Below, piece after piece: positions 18,551-26,261 of a DNA stretch of 34,036 bases. The stretch's first letter is position 1. Each line of letters begins with the position of its first letter. The notes beneath the pieces were generated by a model. That model had not been told where the DNA came from, searched no databases, and worked only from the letters and a program-made list of their open reading frames with translations. The position numbers and the translations under genes were made by a program. Origin of the DNA: Caldifarciminota bacterium (GTDB lineage Bacteria > Hydrothermota > Hydrothermia > B15-G9); NCBI GenBank assembly GCA_015489175.1, contig WGAI01000015.1, positions 1 to 34,036 on the forward strand, given 5' to 3'.

Positions 18551-18922
18551 ATGGGTAACATTATTGATGTTCTGGCCAAAATATCATCGAAGATTGGGGC
18601 GGTTGAGGCCATCCACATCGTTACTATGGATGGTGCCGTGGTTGCATCATACCCGACAATCTCTGTGGAACAGGCTGAGAAGTTGCAGAAATACTACTAC
18701 AATCTGCTTGATGCTATAAGCAAGATATTGGGCATCAACGGGTGGGGCAAACATGAAGAAGTGATAATGAAAACCTCAAACCATCAAATCCTCTTCTACC
18801 CGATAATTGAACCGGATTTCTATTCGATAATGGTGTTGCCCAAAGCCTTTACAAACTTTGGCATTGTCAAAGTCACTCTAAAGGGGGCTGTGAAGGATCT
18901 AAAGCCGTTTCTTACATTTTAG
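18551..18922 (+). CDS. Roadblock/LC7-like small protein
   Basis: 123 aa; GAVEAIHIVTMDGAVVASYPT followed by alpha/beta pattern typical of roadblock/LC7; AGGAG RBS. Confidence 0.6.
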   Translation: MGNIIDVLAKISSKIGAVEAIHIVTMDGAVVASYPTISVEQAEKLQKYYYNLLDAISKILGINGWGKHEEVIMKTSNHQILFYPIIEPDFYSIMVLPKAFTNFGIVKVTLKGAVKDLKPFLTF

Positions 18923-18933
18923 GAGAACAGGTT

Positions 18934-19287
18934 ATGACGCTCGACATAGAGTTATACAGGAAACTATTGCTTGATAAAAAGAAAGGTTTACTACGCAACC
19001 TACTGGAAGAGAAGGAGTTATCAGAGAAAGTCGGTGAGGAATGGCTGGAGCCTAAAGACATCGAGGACCTTGCACATGTGACTCTTGATGAACTTTCCAG
19101 ATCTGTACTTGCTGAGCATGAGCTTAGTCTTGTTAAAGAGATTGACATAGCGTTGAAAAAGATAGAGCGCGGAGAGTATGGGATTTGTGAGCGGTGCGGC
19201 GCACAAATTAAGCCTGAAAGGCTCAAACTCATTCCGTGGACAAGGTATTGTGCAAAATGTTCAAGGGAAATCGGAGGTGGACTGTGA
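18934..19287 (+). CDS. DksA/TraR family C4 zinc-finger protein
   Basis: ALKKIERGEYGICERCGAQIKPERLKLIPWTRYCAKCSRE (CxxC-x17-CxxC). Confidence 0.9.
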   Translation: MTLDIELYRKLLLDKKKGLLRNLLEEKELSEKVGEEWLEPKDIEDLAHVTLDELSRSVLAEHELSLVKEIDIALKKIERGEYGICERCGAQIKPERLKLIPWTRYCAKCSREIGGGL

Positions 19288-20246
19288 AAAAGGCTATATG
19301 GATTATTTTGCTGCTTGTGCCGGTCTATCTGTATGGCAAGGAGCAGCGCATTGGATTTGTGAACATCAAACGCATAATGCGAGAATACCAGGACTTGCAA
19401 AATGCCAAAAGTGAGCTTTCAAACTATATTCAGAAGTGGGAAGCTCAACGCGACAGCCTCAAGCAGGTAATTGACAGCCTTAAATCGGCCTACAATAAGG
19501 AAAAACCCATGCTCAGCGACGAAGCGCGCATGAGAAGGGAACAGGAAATTCAACAGATAGAGAACGAATACAAAAACTTTTGGAAGTCAATATGGGGTCC
19601 CAACGGCAAACTCGAACGGAAAAATGCTGAACTTTTGCAGCCTTACATCCACAACATAGATTCAGTGGTCTCGTCCGTAGCAGAAGATATGGGATATTCG
19701 GTCATTTTTGATCTGTCAAGCAGCGGAATTATGTATTACAACTCCGACGATGACATAACCGATCTGGTTCTCGAGCAATTGAATAGGAGCTATGAAGTGG
19801 CGATGGACACCACATCGATCATCAAACCCAAACTTGCCATATTCCCGTTGAAGGAGAAAAACAACGACGCCGTTAGTGCCCATCTTGGTAGTCGCATTCA
19901 GAAACTCGCTTATGATGCGCTGCGCGGTTCGCCCAACATCGAGCTTATCCCCTCCACTACGGTTAATCAGGCAGTTGATCGTGAGATACCGTCTCGCGAC
20001 CTGATCGATCAGGGCAAATGCATCAGGATAGCCAGAAACATAGGCGCAGATCTGATTATGTATGGCGAGGTTACCCGCAGCGGAGAAACCGTTTCTTTCA
20101 ATTTCAAGCTTATCTCACTGAAGACGGGACAGGAACTTGTCGCCGATGGAGGCACATCCTCCGACAGGGATACCGACCTCATGGTCAAAGTCGGCGATGT
20201 CGTCCGCCGCATGATAGCCGAATACTCAATGAAGGCCAACCAGTAA
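19284..20246 (+). CDS. OmpH/Skp-like periplasmic chaperone fused to a TolB-N/CsgG-like domain
   Basis: GTG start overlapping the DksA stop, RBS GGAGGTGG; signal peptide; IGFVNIKRIMREYQDLQNAKSEL (OmpH); C-terminus ARNIGADLIMYGEVTRSGETVSFNFKLISLKTGQEL. Confidence 0.75.
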   Translation: MKKAIWIILLLVPVYLYGKEQRIGFVNIKRIMREYQDLQNAKSELSNYIQKWEAQRDSLKQVIDSLKSAYNKEKPMLSDEARMRREQEIQQIENEYKNFWKSIWGPNGKLERKNAELLQPYIHNIDSVVSSVAEDMGYSVIFDLSSSGIMYYNSDDDITDLVLEQLNRSYEVAMDTTSIIKPKLAIFPLKEKNNDAVSAHLGSRIQKLAYDALRGSPNIELIPSTTVNQAVDREIPSRDLIDQGKCIRIARNIGADLIMYGEVTRSGETVSFNFKLISLKTGQELVADGGTSSDRDTDLMVKVGDVVRRMIAEYSMKANQ

Positions 20247-20469
20247 GCCGAACTGTCTGGATTTTATGGTGAAATTGTGATCATTTTTGCGTATTATCGC
20301 CTTCGATTTTTTCAAATATTTTATGCATGAGTAGGTATTTCCTTCGTCATATTTCCAATTGCAAAAATAATCCATAATTGGTTTGCCAGCACTTAAATTT
20401 GACACTTTATGCCGCGATAAAGATGGTGTCGCCTTTATTGAACCATGCAATGGAATTAAAATAAATGGC

Positions 20470-22647
20470 ATGATTGCATTAGTGATGATAATTGTAGCCC
20501 AATCGATCTATTTGCCTGAACCTTATGAAGGGTTTTGGAACATAAGGCTTTTATCGAACAAACTTATTGAAGACGGCTATCGATTTTTGCAATCAGGCGA
20601 ATATCAAGAAGCCTATGAAGCTTTCAAAGAGGCAAGCTATCGGGTATGGGATAGGAAAGATCAGTTTGCGGCGTCACTCGGAGTTGCAATAACCGCTTAC
20701 TACCTGAACAAGCCAGATGAGAGGGCATCGTATCTCAAGAAAGCGTATGACCTTGCTTCTGACCTTGAGGATTCGTCGTTTGTGGCGATGTGGGAAGCGT
20801 ATATCCTTTACAGAAATGGGGATCACGACGGTGCATTTGCAACAGTCTCCCCATACGCAAAGGCTGTAGGAGAATACAACCCTGTGATGCTCGGGCTCAT
20901 TTATCTTAGCGTCAACCAGCCTGATTCTGTAGTCAAATATGTGCGCGCGGTGAATGCAGAGACCATGTATATAGTCGGATATGCCGCTTATTTGATAGGG
21001 AATTACAACAAAGCGATTCGCATGTTCCGAATGTGCACTGAGACGAGCGAAAACAGTTTCATCTTCCCATACGCAATATACATGCTGGGAGAATCTTACA
21101 GGGCAAAAGGGGACATAAAGACCGCTGCTGCCACAATGGAAAAGCTGGCATACATCTACACAGGGGCAGAGATAACCGAAAGGGCCATATTTGCAGCTGC
21201 CTGCCTGTACGATTCACTTGGCCAACTGAACAAGGCCGACTCGCTTTTAAACATTCTCATCTCATGGTATTGGCCGCGCGGCAGATTTGGCGCAGTTGTG
21301 CGGTTCAAAAAAGCTGAGATACTTGTTAAAATCGCATCGAAAATCCCATGGAATACATCCAAACGCTATGCTCTAATCAATAGAGCTATAGCTATCTTAG
21401 ACAGCATCAAAAATGTGCCCGATGACCTTGCTGATGATGTCGTTTACCTGAAAGCAAAGTCGTATTACAGAATGTGGGATCATTATGATGCGGAAAAGAT
21501 GTTCGAGTATGGGGTGACCAATTATCCCAACAGCGAACACCACAAAGAATTCCTCTTTGGAGCCGGTAGAAGTGCTTTTTATCGTGGAAATTACAGAAAA
21601 ACTATCATCTATATGTCAAAACTTTTGAACGACAGCGCATATTCCTTCAGTGCGTCTTATTACATAGGTGCTGCGCTTTACCGGGAGGATGGGAATGCAT
21701 CGAAAGCCATGCAATATCTAAATTACGCACTTCTATCGCCAAGTAAAAGATACATCGCCCTTGCTGCCAAAGAGATAGGTGATATCTATCTAACCGGTGG
21801 GAAAATCGATTCAGCTTTAACTTACTATCAGCTTGCACTTAAATCCAAAGGTTTGACTGAAACGGACATGGATGATGTCATCTACAATATAGAGTATATC
21901 AGATATCTCAAAGGCGAATACAAAGATATTGTTGAGTTTGCCGACAAGTTTTCCGACAATTATCCAAACAACCCCAACACGCTGCCCCTGATCTTAAATG
22001 CATTTAAATCCAATTCGTTAACCCAGCAGACTGCCCTTAAACTTCTTCGCAAAGCTGTCCACATATCGCCCCTTGACTCAATAACATTCCAGATTTTCCA
22101 CTTATCAATAGGGCATTTAAACGGGCCATCCGTGGAGCCGATCCTTGATACACTTTTGCTGATGGCAATGTCAAAGGACAAGAACATTTCCATACAAACC
22201 CTGATGGGTATAGCCGACCTTTATGAAAAATTCGGCCTGCATTTTGGGGCAATCAAGACATACCGATATGCTTTGAGCAAAGCAGCCAAAGGCAAAAACT
22301 CGGGGTTGGAGGTTTACATCAGGTATCTCCTCGCATCGAACTACTTGAAATTTAACGATTACCTGAGCTCGACAGCCCAATTCGATACCGCTTTCTCCAT
22401 CATAATGGAGATGGACACTCTCCCTTACTACTTCCTGGATTTCATGGAAAAATATGTCGATGCGTCCCTTGGTGCGGGCGACACGGTTAAAGTCCGTAAA
22501 ATCAGTGAGATAGCGCTGCGTGTCATGAACTCCAGCGACAGGCTGAACTTCATAGGGTTTCTGAACTCGAGAGGTATAGACATACTCGCGCCGAAGGAAG
22601 AAAACACGCAATCGGCGGAAAATCCACCCGCATCGGGAAGCCGTTAA
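20470..22647 (+). CDS. TPR-repeat secreted/envelope protein
   Basis: Hydrophobic N-terminus MIALVMIIVAQS; repeated TPR-like helices (SGEYQEAYEAFKEASYRV, ALTYYQLALKSKG). ATG 20470 preferred over 20383, weak RBS. Confidence 0.75.
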   Translation: MIALVMIIVAQSIYLPEPYEGFWNIRLLSNKLIEDGYRFLQSGEYQEAYEAFKEASYRVWDRKDQFAASLGVAITAYYLNKPDERASYLKKAYDLASDLEDSSFVAMWEAYILYRNGDHDGAFATVSPYAKAVGEYNPVMLGLIYLSVNQPDSVVKYVRAVNAETMYIVGYAAYLIGNYNKAIRMFRMCTETSENSFIFPYAIYMLGESYRAKGDIKTAAATMEKLAYIYTGAEITERAIFAAACLYDSLGQLNKADSLLNILISWYWPRGRFGAVVRFKKAEILVKIASKIPWNTSKRYALINRAIAILDSIKNVPDDLADDVVYLKAKSYYRMWDHYDAEKMFEYGVTNYPNSEHHKEFLFGAGRSAFYRGNYRKTIIYMSKLLNDSAYSFSASYYIGAALYREDGNASKAMQYLNYALLSPSKRYIALAAKEIGDIYLTGGKIDSALTYYQLALKSKGLTETDMDDVIYNIEYIRYLKGEYKDIVEFADKFSDNYPNNPNTLPLILNAFKSNSLTQQTALKLLRKAVHISPLDSITFQIFHLSIGHLNGPSVEPILDTLLLMAMSKDKNISIQTLMGIADLYEKFGLHFGAIKTYRYALSKAAKGKNSGLEVYIRYLLASNYLKFNDYLSSTAQFDTAFSIIMEMDTLPYYFLDFMEKYVDASLGAGDTVKVRKISEIALRVMNSSDRLNFIGFLNSRGIDILAPKEENTQSAENPPASGSR

Positions 22648-23982
22648 TTAGGGCTGCTTGAGGCCGTATCTTTTAATTTTCTCCCTGAGCGTATTTCGGT
22701 GAATTCCAAGGATTTCAGCGGCCTTTGAGATATTCCAATCAGTTAGGTTTAGCACAAGGGCGATGTGTTCCTTTTCCACATCTTCGAGTTTCAGACTGGT
22801 GCGCCTCTCGGATTTCAAGGAGATAGGTAGATCCTGAGGCAAAATCAGGTTGGTTTTGGCCAACACAACGGCACGTTCAACAGCATTTTCGAGCTCACGG
22901 ACATTTCCGGGCCAATCATAAGACAACAACAGCTCCACCGCCTCCCGTGAAAAGCTTTTGACCTGTTTGTGAAGCTGTGTAGATATCCTTTTGAGGAAAT
23001 GCTCTGCAAGCGGGACTATGTCCTCTTTCCTTTCCCTCAAAGGCGGTATGTGTATATGGATGACATTTATCCTGTAATAGAGGTCTTCCCTGAACCGTCC
23101 TTTGCGGACGAGCTCCTCAAGATTCTGGTTCGTAGCGGCGATAACCCTGACATCGACTTTCCGAGCCTTTGTGGCTCCAAGCCGCTCGACCTCACGCTCC
23201 TGCAAAACCCTCAATATTTTAGCCTGTGCGAACATCGGCATATCGCCTATCTCGTCGAGAAAGATGGTGCCCTTATCTGCAAGCTCAAACTTGCCGGGCT
23301 TTGATCCGACAGCGCCCGTAAAAGCCCCTTTTTCATAACCGAAAAGTTCAGCCTCAATGAGGGATTCAGGGATGGATGGACAGGCAACAGCGACAAACCT
23401 ACCCCGTCTGCCCGACAGCTGGTGGATAATTCGAGCTATCATCTCCTTGCCGGTGCCACTTTCACCAGTGATAAGCACTGTGGACGATGTTGGCGCCACA
23501 TGAGCCACCATATCCATAACCCTGCGCATCTGCTCGCTTTTAAACACGAAATCGATGTTAAATTCCTTCGCAAGCTCTTCCCGCAACGCCCTCAACTCGA
23601 TTTCCATGCTCCGCTTTTCAACGATATGGTTAATTCTCAGTATAAGTTCCTCTACATCAACAGGTTTTGTTATGTAATCATAGGCCCCAGCCTTTATGGC
23701 GGCTACAGCTGTATCGATCGACCCGTAAGCGGTGACTATGATCGCATCGATGGTGGGATCCAACGCTTTGATTTGCTTGAGGAGTTCAATGCCATCGGTG
23801 TCGGGCAACCTCCTGTCTATCAGGACAATGTCGAAGTATTCGGATTCCAGTTTCTCAATGGCTTCATGACCGGAGGCGGCACCTTCGACATGGAAATCTG
23901 CCTCTTTTAAAATATCGAGGAGCTCCATACGCTGGAGCTCCTCATCCTCAATGACAAGTATTTTCGGTTTTTCCGAGCTCAC
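22648..23982 (-). CDS. NtrC-family sigma54-dependent response regulator (REC-AAA+-Fis HTH)
   Basis: Receiver LVIEDEE...VLIDRRLPDTDG...TKPV; GESGTGKEMIAR, GAFTGA, FLDEIGDMP; HTH NISKAAEILGIHRNTLREKIKRYGL. GTG at 23982 overlaps the upstream stop. Confidence 0.93.
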   Translation of the reverse strand: MSSEKPKILVIEDEELQRMELLDILKEADFHVEGAASGHEAIEKLESEYFDIVLIDRRLPDTDGIELLKQIKALDPTIDAIIVTAYGSIDTAVAAIKAGAYDYITKPVDVEELILRINHIVEKRSMEIELRALREELAKEFNIDFVFKSEQMRRVMDMVAHVAPTSSTVLITGESGTGKEMIARIIHQLSGRRGRFVAVACPSIPESLIEAELFGYEKGAFTGAVGSKPGKFELADKGTIFLDEIGDMPMFAQAKILRVLQEREVERLGATKARKVDVRVIAATNQNLEELVRKGRFREDLYYRINVIHIHIPPLRERKEDIVPLAEHFLKRISTQLHKQVKSFSREAVELLLSYDWPGNVRELENAVERAVVLAKTNLILPQDLPISLKSERRTSLKLEDVEKEHIALVLNLTDWNISKAAEILGIHRNTLREKIKRYGLKQP

Positions 23983-25214
23983 TGCCCTCCAAAATTCCAT
24001 GAAAATTCGAGGCGTGTGCCGTAGGTATCGTGCGGCACATACTTGCCCTCGGTCCCATCATAGATGAAAGAACGACGCATGGTCAGGTAGATGGTCAGGA
24101 ATGGATAAATCCTGTAACCGCCTTCAAAGATGAAGAAGGCTCTGTCGTTGACAGAGAATACCTCGTTAAGTTTTTCAATTCCATCTTTGTGGTATCTGAA
24201 ATTGGCTGTCAATACAGGGATCGCTTTGCCCGTGGTTGCTTCGATGTTCAACACGCCTGAGCCCGGCACGCCATGCTTGTGGAAATAGTTCCCTGCGACG
24301 GATATTTCGCCAAGAACGGTGCCAGCCAGCTCCCCGAATGTCCCTTTTACAGGCTCGACAATAGTGTCCAGCAGTGCGTATTTGCTGGCCTTATCGATTT
24401 CATACATGTTATCGAAATAGGAGGGCACGAAGTGCTCCGATAGGTCTCTCTGCTCAAGTTTGGCGTCAAACTGGAGCAGTCCGAGTATATTCGGCACCGA
24501 AAGTGCTGCCCCGTAAGCCATACCGTGACCTTTATCCTTTATCGCCGCATAATCTCCGTAAATTCTAAACCTCAGAAACTGAAAGTTTAAGATCGGGAGC
24601 CCTACATCGGCGCCGTAAACCATCACAGCGGGCAGAGTTGTATCCGGTTCGCCGGGATTGAAGTCGTTTACCACACTTGCGCCGATCTCGAAGTTCTTGA
24701 TTATCGGGATGTGCTGTGGCATGGGACGGACAAGTCCCCTGAAACCGATGATTCCTAACCGCTTAACATCAGAAGTGATGAGCTCAAAACCAACCGGTCC
24801 GATGATGGCTCCAAGTTCCACGCCGAGCTTCGGGTCGTCGTATTCACGCAACCTGTTGTTGTAGTCATACATTATGAAACCATCGCCCAATGTAGAGTTG
24901 TAGAGCGCGCCAACCCTGAAATGGAAGGGGTCACCCATCTGCCCCCATCTGACATATTTGACGATGTTGCCAAGGATCTTCTGAGATTCCCAATCCGCCT
25001 TTCTAAAACCGTATTTGGGACTAACTCTGAGTGGGACATCGAGACCAAGTCCAAGTTTGCCGATACTAAGTTCGGTATTCACCCTCATATCAAACCACAG
25101 GGTATCCCCGATAAAGACAGCGCCAAGCCCACCTCCAAGTCCTATCTCATCAAATTGCGCAAACAGAGGCACACTGAACAAAATCAATACCACCACAACA
25201 TAAGCTTTCTTCAT
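23979..25214 (-). CDS. Predicted outer membrane beta-barrel-like protein of unknown function
   Basis: Signal peptide MKKAYVVVVLILFSVPLFAQ; alternating beta strands; C-terminus TRLEFSWNFGGQ; AGGAGG RBS. Confidence 0.65.
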   Translation of the reverse strand: MKKAYVVVVLILFSVPLFAQFDEIGLGGGLGAVFIGDTLWFDMRVNTELSIGKLGLGLDVPLRVSPKYGFRKADWESQKILGNIVKYVRWGQMGDPFHFRVGALYNSTLGDGFIMYDYNNRLREYDDPKLGVELGAIIGPVGFELITSDVKRLGIIGFRGLVRPMPQHIPIIKNFEIGASVVNDFNPGEPDTTLPAVMVYGADVGLPILNFQFLRFRIYGDYAAIKDKGHGMAYGAALSVPNILGLLQFDAKLEQRDLSEHFVPSYFDNMYEIDKASKYALLDTIVEPVKGTFGELAGTVLGEISVAGNYFHKHGVPGSGVLNIEATTGKAIPVLTANFRYHKDGIEKLNEVFSVNDRAFFIFEGGYRIYPFLTIYLTMRRSFIYDGTEGKYVPHDTYGTRLEFSWNFGGQ

Positions 25215-25238
25215 TGGCTGCCTCCTGGTTAAATGGGA

Positions 25239-25376
25239 TTATCTCCTTTTCCTTCTTTTGGGTTTTTCTTCCTCAAAATGATGCTTTGTCGTCAAAAGTT
25301 TGTAGAATGAAAACACAACGAGGCCAATAACAAAAGTCCAATAAAGCATCATCATAATCCAACCGTATAGATTCAT
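25239..25376 (-). CDS. 45-aa single-pass small membrane protein with charged tail (MNLYGWIMMMLYWTFVIGLVVFSFYKLLTTKHHFEEEKPKRRKRR)
   Basis: Manually translated; AAAAAGGAGGTC RBS before ATG; sigma70-like promoter upstream; below the track length cutoff. Confidence 0.7.
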   Translation of the reverse strand: MNLYGWIMMMLYWTFVIGLVVFSFYKLLTTKHHFEEEKPKRRKRR

Positions 25377-25436
25377 CTTGACCTCCTTTTTGCAGGAATC
25401 CAATCAAACTAATTCCAACAATCGAGTTTTGTTTAA

Positions 25437-25465
25437 ATAATAGGCAATCAGGCTGTCTTTTTCAA
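25437..25465 (-). promoter_or_regulatory. sigma70-like promoter TTGAAA-N17-TATTAT
   Basis: Minus strand: -35 at 25460-25465, -10 at 25437-25442, 17-nt spacer, about 60 nt upstream of the 45-aa ORF. Confidence 0.6.
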
Positions 25466-25619
25466 GCGGACGCTGGCTATTTAGCTTTTGTTTTTGAGTA
25501 AAATTTATCCCCTGTTAGATTCACTTGAAAGCACTTTGCTCAACAAAAATGCGGGTATAGCAAACTGTGCATAAAGAGAGAACAACAATGTGTAGAAAAG
25601 GAAAGAACAGTCGCCACTC

Positions 25620-25925
25620 GAACCTCATTTCAAAGCTATCGCTAATCATTACCTCCAAAAGATGCAGCGGGGCGAAAAAGTAACCATCCTCTACCTTCTT
25701 GAAGAATTGCTCAATGCTTTCATGGACGCTGAAAGAGATTTTCACTTCTCCTCAGCTACGGATAACCAGGCAAACGGTTTCTACAACAGAACTTTAAGAT
25801 TGACTATGGGAAACTTAGACCTGAAAGTTCCGAGAGAGAGATATGGCAATTCTTTCAGACCATCGCTGTTTCCTGAGAGATGGAAGAGGGTTACGCGGAC
25901 AGCATATTTAACCATTGCCCCATAG
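25620..25925 (+). pseudogene. Fragment of IS256/Mutator-type transposase
   Basis: LLEELLNAFMDAERDFHF..NQANGFYNRTLRLTMGNLDLKVPRERYGNSFRPSLFPERWKRV matches the familiar IS256 transposase N-terminal pattern, then stops. Confidence 0.6.
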
Positions 25926-26261
25926 CCGGGGCTTCTCTCACGAGGTTGAGGTCTGCGCTCAGTGGTGAGAGATGGGTCATCTATCAAGCGGATGATGATT
26001 TACGGTGGAGAGCTGTGCCTGTTGCATCTCGTTGAGAAGGATATGTTTTCCTTTCTTGAGGCCTTTTTGTAGCGAGATTTCATCAGGAGCAAGTAATTGC
26101 GCCTTTCCGAGAAGCTCGTAGGTAGCTTTTTAGTCATAGAACACCTTACATTTTGGTAACATCACCATCTGGTGCAAGGTTTCGTTTAGGTAACATTTTA
26201 GCTGAGTGATAACACATTCCACTTTATCATATCACGGCTCAAGCAATAAAATAAAGATGTT

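Noticed and set aside
20398-20426. TTGACA upstream of the TPR gene as a promoter
   Set aside because: The correctly spaced hexamer is GATGGT, a poor -10 element.
20226-20471. 81-aa minus-strand ORF between the OmpH fusion and TPR genes
   Set aside because: Partly protein-like, but no RBS, no recognised family, and it overlaps both flanking plus-strand genes; insufficient support.
25521-25745. 74-aa minus-strand ORF
   Set aside because: Antisense to the IS256-type transposase fragment, which explains the sequence better.
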